From Candidatus Sumerlaeota bacterium (GTDB taxonomy: Bacteria > CG03 > SLGR01): DNA of 14,958 nt. The notes below the pieces were generated by a model that made no database searches, was not told the DNA's origin, and saw nothing but the letters and a program-made list of their open reading frames with translations. The stretch covers positions 1 through 14,958 of the forward strand of contig SLGR01000086.1 in NCBI GenBank assembly GCA_007136585.1, written 5' to 3'. A program made the position numbers and the translations under genes. Below, in pieces: positions 1-8,162 of this stretch; position 1 is the first letter of the stretch, and each line of letters starts with the position of its first letter.

Positions 1-967
1 GATAAATGGAATCCGGCGGGAGATAAAGGATGTATATAGTAAACAGAGAAGAAGTAAGGCACTGCCGAATATTTTCTTCAACTCTATGTTGATAGTGGAC
101 GGTCATGAGACATATTCAAGTGATCTGCACAAATGTTCAGGATGCTTGCAGAGGACAGTACATACTAAAAATGGAGATAAGATACAGTGTTATCACAGGC
201 ATGTATTGGGGATGTTGTCGCTTGACGGAGGTTTCCCGGTACTGCTGGATATAGAAGAACAACTCAAGGGGGAAGATGAAGTAGCTGCCGCTGAGAGGCT
301 GGTAAAAAGGATATTGAAAAACTATCCCCGGGCATTCAGGATAGTAGCGGGAGACGGATTATATTTAAGGAGCAACTTTTTTAATCTTGCGTTATCGCAT
401 GGGAAGGAGGCCATCGCGGTATTGAAAGATGAAAAGCGGGATTTACTCAAGGATGCAAGAAAAATGTTCGAGAACCGGGAGCCTGAAATAATAAAGACAA
501 AAAACAAAGAAATCCAAATGTGGGACTTGGAAGGCTTCCGGTCGTGGTGGACTTTTGATAAAGAGGTAAGAGTGGTAAGAACGATTGAAACGCAGACAGT
601 ACGTCGGCAAAAAACAGGCCGGAAAGAAAAAATAATGAAAGAATGGATGTGGGCAACAACGCTGAAAACAAATATAGCATCTACGGAAGCCATAGTAAAA
701 TTGGGTCATGAAAGATGGGATATTGAGAACAAAGCTTTTAATGAAATGGTAAATACATGGCACGCCGACCATGTATATCGGCATAGCTCTAATGCGATAA
801 CGGCTTTTTGGCTGACACTTATGCTGGCATTAAATTTGTACAGAACGTTCGTAAACCGGAATATCAAACCGGAGTTTAGAGAAAAGCATACTGTAAAATA
901 TTTTTCAGAACTTATCCGGGGAGAACTTGATTGCTACGGAAATTGTCGTCAGAGATACCCTCCTTAG
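1..967 (+). mobile_element. Right-hand part of an insertion sequence (boundary not defined)
   Basis: The transposase gene enters from beyond the left edge and ends at 967, so only the 3' part of the element is here. The right end must lie after 967 and before the operon promoter near 1225. It cannot be placed, because the left terminal inverted repeat is outside the window and no target duplication can be compared. The stretch is visibly richer in A and T than the genes that follow, which agrees with recent acquisition. Confidence 0.7.
2..967 (+). CDS. DDE transposase, IS4-superfamily type (5' end outside window)
   Basis: This is an RNase-H-fold transposase that would cut and join the ends of its own element. 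The frame is open from base 2 with no stop, and codons before the Met at 86 read as sensible protein (a basic stretch ending SKALPNIFFNS), so the true start is upstream and 86 is internal. Counting from that Met, the likely catalytic triad is D5 in VDGHE, D90 in VAGDGLY and E214 in RWDIEN; the RWxIE motif is typical of the IS4 superfamily. A CSGC pair (residues 17-20) follows the first Asp. The last residues look like a normal C-terminus and no frameshift is seen, so the visible part appears intact. I cannot name the exact IS family. Base composition differs from the operon downstream. Confidence 0.85.
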   Translation: MNGIRREIKDVYSKQRRSKALPNIFFNSMLIVDGHETYSSDLHKCSGCLQRTVHTKNGDKIQCYHRHVLGMLSLDGGFPVLLDIEEQLKGEDEVAAAERLVKRILKNYPRAFRIVAGDGLYLRSNFFNLALSHGKEAIAVLKDEKRDLLKDARKMFENREPEIIKTKNKEIQMWDLEGFRSWWTFDKEVRVVRTIETQTVRRQKTGRKEKIMKEWMWATTLKTNIASTEAIVKLGHERWDIENKAFNEMVNTWHADHVYRHSSNAITAFWLTLMLALNLYRTFVNRNIKPEFREKHTVKYFSELIRGELDCYGNCRQRYPP

Positions 968-1291
968 AAGTACCAGCAAAATAGAACTCATCACTTTTAT
1001 TCCGACAAAACTGTCCTTGCTGTACCGGTTAAACGTACAGGTCTGCCTATCTAAAAAAATACAATAAAATTTGGCTGGCATTTGTAATTTTTTCTGGGAT
1101 TTTGTAGCTTACAAATCAAATCCTGCTTGGATTTCAGGAAAAACCCCATACGAATTTCCTTTACACTGTGTTATTTACGATATATGCTTGAAGTTGCGGA
1201 ATCGCTGAGGTCGACTTTGCCAGATTGACACCCGAGCTTAAAATATGATAAACAAAATACCTGACTGCCCTGAACCTGGAAAGGAGAAATC
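968..1291 (+). other. AT-rich intergenic stretch: IS right flank and operon leader
   Basis: No gene is seen here. It holds an 8-bp inverted repeat, ATTTGTAA at 1080-1087 against TTACAAAT at 1109-1116. A short hairpin follows, AAATCC at 1118-1123 against GGATTT at 1129-1134 with a 5-base loop. A 5-bp pair, TGTAC at 1021-1025 and GTACA at 1035-1039, lies further left. Any of these could belong to the element's end or act as a weak stop to transcription leaving the transposase. The last 70 bases hold the promoter candidate, and AAGGAG at 1281-1286 is the ribosome binding site for the glycosidase gene. Confidence 0.6.
1225..1252 (+). promoter_or_regulatory. Candidate sigma-70-type promoter of the sugar operon
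   Basis: A perfect -35 hexamer TTGACA (1225-1230) is followed after 16 bases by GATAAA (1247-1252), which matches four of six positions of the -10 consensus. TATGAT at 1244-1249 is a better -10 match but would give only a 13-base spacer. Transcription would start near 1259 and leave a leader of about 30 bases before the ATG at 1292. No clear operator palindrome was found beside it. Confidence 0.45.
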
Positions 1292-3664
1292 ATGACTCTT
1301 ACTGTGGGAAACGGGTCATTCAAAGAAAACGGAAAATATTTCTTTACCTACTCAGGTGAGATACATTATTTCAGAATAGAGGAGGATCTATGGGACCTTC
1401 ACCTTGAGAAGGCCCTGAAAGCCGGACTTAACACAGTCTCGACCTATATCCCCTGGTGTATACACGAGGTTCGGGAGGGTGAGTTTGACCTGACGGGGTT
1501 TACCCGGTTCGCCGGTAAGGTAAGAGAGAAAGGTCTGAAGATGATAGCCCGCGTCGGGCCGGTCTCCAATGCGGAGCTTACGGCGGAGGGACTTCCCGCC
1601 TGGCTTACACGGAATTACCCGCAGGTTTACCTGAAGGGGCGGGCTCTGAAAAACCTTCCTCACGAGACCCTTGTGGCTTATAATCATCCGGATTTCCTGA
1701 AACTTACGGGAATATGGTATGACCGGGTTCTCCCGGAAGTAAAGAAGAACCTTTTATCTTCGGGGGGATGTATATCTATGGTGCAGCTTTGCAACGAGGT
1801 GGGGATGGTTCACTGGCTTAACAAGGCTGCCGATTATAACCCTTATTCTGAGGATATGTACCGGGATTTTCTACGGGAGAGGTACAAAGATATAGAGAAC
1901 CTCAACCGCGATTACTCCGCCGGGTTCGGATCTTTTGAGGAAATATCCCAGCCGGAAGAGATAGATATCCGGGAGGGAGATAACCTGATACCTTTTCTTG
2001 ACTGGATGGAGTATTACTGCCGTTACTACGCCGAGTATTTCGGGTTCCTTTACCGCAAGGCGGAGGAGCACGGGATTGATACTCCTATTATAGCGAATAT
2101 CCCCCAGTTTTATGATTTTGATGTCAGGGGCCGGGGAGTCTACAGTCCGATGACCACGCTGATGTTCAGAAAATTCTCAGATAAGGTACCCGGGCTTGTC
2201 TTGGGCGGGGCTTACCAGATGCGCCGCCTTGATTACGAGAATTTCCACGATCTTCTCTTTACCGGGGAGGTAATGAAGATGGTAAGTTCTCCCGGAAACC
2301 CCGTAATGTGCTGCGAGCTGCAGACAGGGATAATGAGGGACCGGCCCAGGATATATCCGTCGGATGTGGAGCTTAACCTGAAGACCTCGGCCGCGAGCGG
2401 TCTTGACGCTCTTAACGGGTATATGTTCTCCGGGGGGAAGAATACCGGAGAGACCGGGGCTATGGGTTCATACCACGAGTGGCAGGCCCCCGTCTCCTCG
2501 GAGGGCCGGGAACGTCCGCATTACGGGCCCCTGAAGCGTTTCGGGGGTGTGGTCAGGAGTTTAGGAAGAGGTCTTGCCGGGGCAGGTAAGGTTGATGATA
2601 CAGTATTCGGGTTTTACCGGCCGTATTATATGACGGAGTTTCTCAGCGGTCCTTTTATTGATAAGCTTGAGAATATGAGGACGGAGCTTTTCTTTGACGG
2701 TTTCGGAAGAACCGCCGCCCTGGCAGGGTACTCTTTCTTATTTAAGGATATATCTTCCGCCGGGGAGGATCTTTCGGGTATTCCCCATATCTTCTGTTTC
2801 TGCCTTGAGATGATGGACGGGGAGACCCAGCGGGTTCTTGCCGAGTACGCTCTTTCGGGGGGAAAGCTCCTTCTCTACCCCGGGCTTCCGTCAAAGGATA
2901 CGGGAAACCGTCCCTGCGGTGTGTTCTCGGAGCTGACCGGTATCAGCGTGAGCCGGACCGTGAATGAGAAGTTCATACATATGAAAGAAACAGAGGCTAT
3001 GGTTATCCCTCCTGTCCAGGTTCTGGATCCCGGGGATAATGAGTCTGAGGTCATAGCCCGTACCGCCTCCGGCCTTCCCTGCGCCCTGAAGGTAAGAACC
3101 GGAAAGGGCTGGGTCACGGCAGCAGGGTTCGGGTTTTCCCATACCTATGATTATCACGTGGATATAACCCGTATGCTTCTTGAAAGCTCAGGGGTGTCGC
3201 CCGGTATACTCACCCCCTCCTCCAGCGAGGTGGTCACGCTTCTGAGAGGTTCGGAGGAGGGCGCTTACCTCTTTGCCCTGAACTATCACGAGATGCCCGG
3301 GACCCTGAGCGCGGAGTTTGCTCTTCCGGGTAATGGAAGGAAAGTAAGGGTTCCCTCCGAAGGCGAGTTTACGGTCCCCGGGAGGAGAGCCTTTGTTATA
3401 CCGGCCGGAATCACTCCGGGAGAGGGTGTTTTTATAGAATACGTGACAGCGGAGGTTGAGGACCTGGAGATTTCGGAGGACCAGCTCAGGCTCCGTATGA
3501 ATGGTCCCGGGCTCCGTGAAGGGGTGATTGAAACCTCCCGCGATATTTCCGGGGTGGAGGCGGGAAGCATACCGGTCAGATGGGAGTTCAACCGGGGGAG
3601 ACTGCGTTTTGAACTTGACCTCGGGGAAGAAGCGGCCGAGGTGACGATAAGGTTTAAGGGGTAA
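1292..3664 (+). CDS. Cytoplasmic GH35/GH42-like glycosidase (beta-galactosidase or exo-beta-glucosaminidase)
   Basis: This 790-residue clan GH-A glycoside hydrolase is predicted to release a terminal beta-linked sugar by the retaining mechanism. The N-terminus has the GH35 pattern (SGEIHYFRI at 21-29, then TYIPWCIHE at 51-59). The Asn-Glu pair N168-E169 is the likely acid/base, and E342 in CCELQTG the likely nucleophile. The segment DYNPYSEDMYRDFL (181-194) and the following LNRDYSAGFGSF are more like GH42. A mix of this kind, and this length, are known from archaeal exo-beta-glucosaminidases, so substrate cannot be settled between galactosides and glucosaminides. The C-terminal part (about 430-790) should hold the accessory and beta-sandwich domains. 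There is no signal peptide, so it should act on sugar brought in by the transporter downstream. AAGGAG sits six bases before the ATG. Confidence 0.85.
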   Translation: MTLTVGNGSFKENGKYFFTYSGEIHYFRIEEDLWDLHLEKALKAGLNTVSTYIPWCIHEVREGEFDLTGFTRFAGKVREKGLKMIARVGPVSNAELTAEGLPAWLTRNYPQVYLKGRALKNLPHETLVAYNHPDFLKLTGIWYDRVLPEVKKNLLSSGGCISMVQLCNEVGMVHWLNKAADYNPYSEDMYRDFLRERYKDIENLNRDYSAGFGSFEEISQPEEIDIREGDNLIPFLDWMEYYCRYYAEYFGFLYRKAEEHGIDTPIIANIPQFYDFDVRGRGVYSPMTTLMFRKFSDKVPGLVLGGAYQMRRLDYENFHDLLFTGEVMKMVSSPGNPVMCCELQTGIMRDRPRIYPSDVELNLKTSAASGLDALNGYMFSGGKNTGETGAMGSYHEWQAPVSSEGRERPHYGPLKRFGGVVRSLGRGLAGAGKVDDTVFGFYRPYYMTEFLSGPFIDKLENMRTELFFDGFGRTAALAGYSFLFKDISSAGEDLSGIPHIFCFCLEMMDGETQRVLAEYALSGGKLLLYPGLPSKDTGNRPCGVFSELTGISVSRTVNEKFIHMKETEAMVIPPVQVLDPGDNESEVIARTASGLPCALKVRTGKGWVTAAGFGFSHTYDYHVDITRMLLESSGVSPGILTPSSSEVVTLLRGSEEGAYLFALNYHEMPGTLSAEFALPGNGRKVRVPSEGEFTVPGRRAFVIPAGITPGEGVFIEYVTAEVEDLEISEDQLRLRMNGPGLREGVIETSRDISGVEAGSIPVRWEFNRGRLRFELDLGEEAAEVTIRFKG

Positions 3665-3847
3665 GATGAAACGTCTTATGAGTATATACCCGCAAATAGA
3701 AATGAAAATTCTGAGTCAGCCGCTGCCGGCACGGTTTTTCTCATTCTCGCAGCCTTTGGCTGCTCCGAGGGGTTCTTCCCTGTCCTCAGAACAAACCCGA
3801 AAACAGATACCGACAGCCCCTGAAGGTGTACTAGAGGGTATTTTCAT
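3665..3847 (+). other. 183-base gap between glycosidase and transporter genes
   Basis: No convincing gene is seen. A perfect hairpin GCAGCC-TTT-GGCTGC lies at 3749-3763, without a T-run, so it is more likely an RNA processing or stability element than a terminator. A 61-codon frame (ATG 3666 to TGA 3851) starts two bases after the glycosidase stop, behind AAGGGG, and overlaps the next ATG by ATGA, which would suit translational coupling; its product resembles no family I know. In the glycosidase frame, past the stop codon, bases 3731-3763 encode a hydrophobic run ending in FGC that looks like a lipoprotein signal but has no start codon. AGAGGG at 3833-3838 is the ribosome binding site of the next gene. 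Confidence 0.5.
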
Positions 3848-6145
3848 ATGAGAAAGAGAGCTATTATCCTGGGTATAGCCTCGGCGGGGCTTATTTCGTG
3901 TTTTTCCTCGCATGCCGTTTCCGGGGACCGCAGGGAGCTCCTTGTATGGGCGATGGGGCACGAGGGGACCGTCATACGGGAGATGGCACGCCGGTTTGAG
4001 GACGAGAACCCTGAGGTAAAGGTGATTACGCAAGCCATACCCTGGTCTGCCGCCCATGAGAAACTCCTTACCTGTGTTGTCGGGGGAGTCCCGCCGGATG
4101 TAACCCAGATGGGAACAACCTGGGTCGCGGAGTTTCAGTCAATGGATGCCCTGGAGCCCCTTAACAGGTATATGGAGGAGTCGGAGTTCAATTCCGGGGA
4201 TTTCTTTGAAAGCACTTTTGATATCGGGTATATTGAAGGAAAGAACTACGGGGTTCCCTGGTATATAGATACCCGGGTTCTCTTTTACAGGAAAGATCTC
4301 CTGGAGGAGGCCGGGTATGATTTACCTCCGGAGACCTGGGACGAGTTCCTGGAGGCGGCTATAAGACTTTCCGGAGAGACACCCGAAGGGAGAAGCAGAT
4401 ACGGTATAGCCCTCCCTGTAGCCGACTGGCAGATGTTCCTGGTTACCCTGTGGCAGAACGGCGGAGAGATACTTGATGTTGAGACCCTGGAAATATTTGT
4501 GGAAGATCTCGAGTTTCATGGGGCTGTGGACTTCTACAGGGAGTTTTTTGAACAGGGAGCCGCGCCGCTGGAGGACCCCGGCCACGAGCTCCTCTGGGCT
4601 TTCAGCCGCGGGATATACCCTATGTTCGTATCCGGCCCCTGGATGATTGACCAGATCCGGCGTCAGCTTCCCGAGCTGGAGGGCAGATGGGGGGTCGGGA
4701 AACTTCCGGGGCGTAAGACCAGGACCTCGTTTGTGGGGGGGAGTCACCTGACGGTTTTCCGAGATGCCGAGAACAAGGATGACGCCTGGAAGTTTATTGA
4801 GTTTATGAGCCGACCGGAGAACCAGATCCAGTGGTTTGAGATTTCCGGGGGGCTCCCGGCCAGTATCCGGGCCTGGGAGACAGGTTATTTTGATGATAAA
4901 CCCGAGGTAAGTGTATTCGGCCGGCAGATGTTTGATACAAAAAGCCCCCCGAATATACCTGAGTGGGAGGAGGTAGCCACCCGGATAGACCAGCGCCTGG
5001 AGGAGGTGATAAGGGGAGGCCGCCCTGTTCCCGAGGCGCAGGAACTCCTCAGGGGTGATATACAGCGCATACTCGCCCGGCGCCTGGAGGAGGGGGATGC
5101 CAGGGTTATATTATGGATGATCCTGATAAGCGTGGTTGCCTTTGCCGTTCTCGTAGCTTATATCCGGGGTGTGAGGATAAAAAGGTTTCTCCCTGTAAAA
5201 ACCCCGGAGAAGGAGACCGAGTATGATATAATGCGCGAACCCCCGGGCGGTATGGCTTCCCGGGGACTGCAGAGGTTTCTGATCCCCTATTTCTTCATAC
5301 TGCCTGCGGTTCTTACTCTTACCGTTTTCCTGTTTCTGCCTATATTCGGGTCGTTTCTTATAAGTCTCACAAACTGGAATATATACACCTTCTCGGAGCT
5401 GAGCAACCTCAGGTTCACGGGGTTAAGCAACTATATGGATCTTTTGAATGACCGGATATTCTGGCAGGCGCTGAGAAACACGTTTGTCTTTTCCCTGGTG
5501 GGCATCCCCCTGAATGTTACCATCTCGCTATTCGTGGCGGTTATGATAGACAAGAAATACATAAGTCACAAGTCGTTCTTCCGCGCCGGATACTTTATGC
5601 CTGTAATAACCACTCTTGTGGCTGTGGCTGTTGTATGGATGTGGCTTTATAACCCCGAGTACGGGCTCGTAAACTACCTCCTTGAAAGGCTGGGTATACC
5701 TCCTCAGAGGTGGCTCTCAAACCCGTCTCTTGCTCTTCCCTCGCTGATAATAATGAGCGTCTGGAAGAACTTCGGGACAAATATGATAATTATCCTGGCG
5801 GGGCTTCAGACCATCCCGGCAAGTCTTTACGAGGCTGCAAGTGTTGACGGGGCCGATGCCTGGCAGTCTTTCTGGAACATAACCCTGCCCTCGCTGAAAC
5901 CGACCCTGTTTTTCGTTATTGTTATGACCACCATAGGGTCTTTTCAGTTCTTTGACGAACCCTACATAATGACAGACGGAGGCCCCCTTAACAGCACGCT
6001 CTCAATGATACTCCTGATGTACAGGCAGGGGTTTGATAACTTCAACTTCGGGTACGGAAGCGCCATAGGGTACGTGCTGTTTCTCTGTATAGTGGGGTTT
6101 ACTCTCATACAGCTTTACGGAAGAAAGAGACTTCAGGAGAGATAA
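3848..6145 (+). CDS. Sugar-binding protein fused to MalF-type ABC permease
   Basis: One 765-residue chain joins two parts of a CUT1-type sugar importer that are usually separate. Residues 1-18 form a signal peptide with lipobox-like L15-I-S-C18, so the N-terminus may be lipidated. Residues about 28-415 are a MalE-like binding domain (PETWDEF at 161-167, SGPWMIDQ at 262-269, and the usual AWKFIEF region near 313-319). A single helix at 419-439 then crosses the membrane, followed by a basic linker (RGVRIKR at 440-446). The permease domain runs from about 475 to the end, with its EAA loop at 662-681 (EAASVDGADA and LP), which docks on the ATPase. The topology is consistent: binding domain outside, linker inside, permease entering from the cytoplasm. 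No stop or frameshift separates the halves. The next gene begins two bases after the stop. Confidence 0.93.
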   Translation: MRKRAIILGIASAGLISCFSSHAVSGDRRELLVWAMGHEGTVIREMARRFEDENPEVKVITQAIPWSAAHEKLLTCVVGGVPPDVTQMGTTWVAEFQSMDALEPLNRYMEESEFNSGDFFESTFDIGYIEGKNYGVPWYIDTRVLFYRKDLLEEAGYDLPPETWDEFLEAAIRLSGETPEGRSRYGIALPVADWQMFLVTLWQNGGEILDVETLEIFVEDLEFHGAVDFYREFFEQGAAPLEDPGHELLWAFSRGIYPMFVSGPWMIDQIRRQLPELEGRWGVGKLPGRKTRTSFVGGSHLTVFRDAENKDDAWKFIEFMSRPENQIQWFEISGGLPASIRAWETGYFDDKPEVSVFGRQMFDTKSPPNIPEWEEVATRIDQRLEEVIRGGRPVPEAQELLRGDIQRILARRLEEGDARVILWMILISVVAFAVLVAYIRGVRIKRFLPVKTPEKETEYDIMREPPGGMASRGLQRFLIPYFFILPAVLTLTVFLFLPIFGSFLISLTNWNIYTFSELSNLRFTGLSNYMDLLNDRIFWQALRNTFVFSLVGIPLNVTISLFVAVMIDKKYISHKSFFRAGYFMPVITTLVAVAVVWMWLYNPEYGLVNYLLERLGIPPQRWLSNPSLALPSLIIMSVWKNFGTNMIIILAGLQTIPASLYEAASVDGADAWQSFWNITLPSLKPTLFFVIVMTTIGSFQFFDEPYIMTDGGPLNSTLSMILLMYRQGFDNFNFGYGSAIGYVLFLCIVGFTLIQLYGRKRLQER

Positions 6146-6147
6146 AA

Positions 6148-6996
6148 ATGGCTAAGAAATCACAGGAATACATACTGGAGAGAAAGGTGAAAAAGACCGT
6201 CATATATCTGATTCTTATCGGCGGGATGATAATAACCCTCACTCCTTTTTTCTGGTCAATATCCACCTCGTTAAAGCCGCGGGCCGGGATATTTTCAATG
6301 CCCCCTGAGTGGGTCCCCTCGGAGCCCACACTTGAGCATTACGGAAGGCTTTTTGACGAGGTGGATTTTCTGCGGCACTTCATAAACAGCACCGTTGTTG
6401 CCGTTGCTGTTACACTGCTTGGGCTTTTTCTAAACTCCCTGGCGGGGTACGCCTTTGCCAAGTTCAGGTTTCCCGGAAGAGACCGGCTTTTCTCTATTCT
6501 CGTGCTTTCCCTTATGGTTCCGGGGCAGGTGACGATGATGCCGGTATTTATGATACTCAGGTCACTGGGGCTGATAAACACCTATACGGGGCTTATAATA
6601 ACCGGGACCATATCTGTTTTTGGAATATTTCTTATAAGGCAGTTTGTTCTTACTATCCCCAACGACCTGATCGAAGCAGCCAGGATAGACGGATGCGGCG
6701 AGTTTGCCATTTACTGGAAGGTTATACTTCCTCTATGCAAGCCCGTTCTGGCGACCCTGGGTATATTCACTTTTATGTCCTCGTGGAACAGCTTCCTCTG
6801 GCCCCTTATTGTTATGGTCAGGGAGGAGATGTACACCCTTCCGGTTGCGCTTGCGAACCTCAGCGGGCAGCACGCCACAGATTACGGGCTGCTTATGGCG
6901 GGGGCCGTTGTGGTGGTTATACCGGTAATACTGGTTTTCCTTGCGGCCCAGAAATATATTATTGAGGGGATAAGCACCACGGGGCTGAAAGGATAG
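6148..6996 (+). CDS. MalG-type sugar ABC transporter permease
   Basis: This is the second membrane half of the importer, 282 residues, the usual length for the CUT1 MalG/UgpE group. A short basic N-terminus is followed by a first helix at about 17-38, and five more hydrophobic segments lie at roughly 78-105, 113-135, 143-165, 202-222 and 248-268. The EAA loop begins at E176 (EAARIDGCGEFAIYWKVILP), with the conserved Gly at 182, and contacts the ATPase. It pairs with the permease domain of the fused protein immediately upstream, from which it is separated by two bases. AGGAGA just before the upstream stop serves as its ribosome binding site, so translation is probably coupled. Nothing is missing. 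Confidence 0.95.
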   Translation: MAKKSQEYILERKVKKTVIYLILIGGMIITLTPFFWSISTSLKPRAGIFSMPPEWVPSEPTLEHYGRLFDEVDFLRHFINSTVVAVAVTLLGLFLNSLAGYAFAKFRFPGRDRLFSILVLSLMVPGQVTMMPVFMILRSLGLINTYTGLIITGTISVFGIFLIRQFVLTIPNDLIEAARIDGCGEFAIYWKVILPLCKPVLATLGIFTFMSSWNSFLWPLIVMVREEMYTLPVALANLSGQHATDYGLLMAGAVVVVIPVILVFLAAQKYIIEGISTTGLKG

Positions 6997-7017
6997 ACTC
7001 AAAGGAGTAAAGTAAAA

Positions 7018-8130
7018 ATGGCTGATGTAGTATTTAAATCCGTTTCAAAGATATACAGGGGAGGTGTAGTAGGCTGCAGGGATATAGACCTGCGAATAAA
7101 CGACAAGGAGTTCTGCGTGCTTGTGGGCCCTTCAGGTTGCGGTAAATCAACTACACTGAGAACGATAGCAGGGCTGGAAGAGGTTACTTCCGGAGAGCTC
7201 TGGATAGGGGACAGTATGGTCAATGAAATGCCCCCGAAAGACCGTGATATAGCAATGGTTTTTCAGAATTACGCGCTCTATCCTCATATGAAGGTCAGGG
7301 ATAATATGGCCTTCGGTCTCAAGCTCAGGAAATATCCGAAAAAGGAGATAGAGCACAGGGTCCGGGAAGCTTCGGAAATACTCGGCATAACCAATCTTCT
7401 GGAAAGGCGGCCGAAGCAGCTCTCCGGGGGGCAGAGGCAGCGGGTGGCCCTGGGGCGGGCCATAGTCAGGAAACCCAAGGTCTTTCTTTTTGACGAGCCG
7501 CTTTCCAACCTTGACGCCAAGCTGAGAGTGCAGATGAGGGTTGAGATAAAACGGCTGCACGCGCGTCTCCGGACAACAATGGTATATGTTACCCACGACC
7601 AGGTTGAGGCTATGACCATGGGAGACAGGATAGTTGTAATGCAGGACGGGGTGATCAAGCAGGTCGACGAACCCGTAAGGCTCTATGATAACCCCCGGTG
7701 CAGGTTCGTAGCGGGTTTTATGGGGTCTCCTGCAATGAATTTTTTTGACTGCTCCGTCAGCAGGAAAAAAAATGAAGACGATATACTTCTTGAAGGCGAC
7801 GGTTTCAGCATATCCCTCAGCGGGATTGAGTTCAGTCATCTTACATCGTACAGGGGCAGAAAGGTTACCCTGGGGATACGTCCCGAAGATATAATTGACC
7901 GGCTCTACTCCCAGGTAACCGCTTCGGAGAACCTTGTGCGCGCCCAGGTAATAACCGAAGAACCTATGGGGAGCGAGAATTACATACACGCAACTGTGGG
8001 GGAAAAGAACCGGCTTGTAATGAAAACTTCAGGGTCAAACCGGGTTAATATGGGAGATGATCTTGAACTTGTTTTCAAACCCGGAAAACTCCATTTTTTT
8101 GAGATAAAATCCGGTGAAAGGATAGTGTAG
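7018..8130 (+). CDS. Sugar ABC transporter ATPase (MalK/MsmX/UgpC type)
   Basis: This 370-residue protein is the ATP-hydrolysing subunit that should drive the importer encoded just upstream. All core motifs are present: Walker A GPSGCGKST (37-45), Q-loop Q83, signature LSGGQ (135-139), Walker B with FLFDEP (156-161) and the switch His H193 in VTHDQ. The C-terminal third, from about 240, is the TOBE/regulatory region typical of the MalK/UgpC group, including the conserved LGIRPEDI at 285-292. AAAGGAG at 7001-7007 precedes the ATG. Many bacteria use one shared MsmX-like ATPase for several sugar transporters; here it lies in the operon, which suggests a dedicated subunit, though sharing cannot be excluded. 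The gene looks intact. Confidence 0.95.
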   Translation: MADVVFKSVSKIYRGGVVGCRDIDLRINDKEFCVLVGPSGCGKSTTLRTIAGLEEVTSGELWIGDSMVNEMPPKDRDIAMVFQNYALYPHMKVRDNMAFGLKLRKYPKKEIEHRVREASEILGITNLLERRPKQLSGGQRQRVALGRAIVRKPKVFLFDEPLSNLDAKLRVQMRVEIKRLHARLRTTMVYVTHDQVEAMTMGDRIVVMQDGVIKQVDEPVRLYDNPRCRFVAGFMGSPAMNFFDCSVSRKKNEDDILLEGDGFSISLSGIEFSHLTSYRGRKVTLGIRPEDIIDRLYSQVTASENLVRAQVITEEPMGSENYIHATVGEKNRLVMKTSGSNRVNMGDDLELVFKPGKLHFFEIKSGERIV

Positions 8131-8162
8131 CGGGTACTGCCTTTTCAGGCGGGAGGTTAATT

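Noticed and set aside
86-88. ATG at 86 as the transposase start
   Set aside because: The frame is open and protein-like back to base 2, and the first catalytic Asp is only four residues after this Met, leaving no room for the N-terminal domain.
1190-1222. Imperfect palindrome (AAGTTG and CGACTT) as an operator for the sugar operon
   Set aside because: Only a few bases match and the arms do not pair in full; chance is a sufficient explanation.
7147-7989. Long minus-strand frame of 280 codons inside the ATPase gene
   Set aside because: It lies wholly antisense to a gene with every ABC ATPase motif, and its product is rich in His, Pro and Tyr with no recognisable domain.
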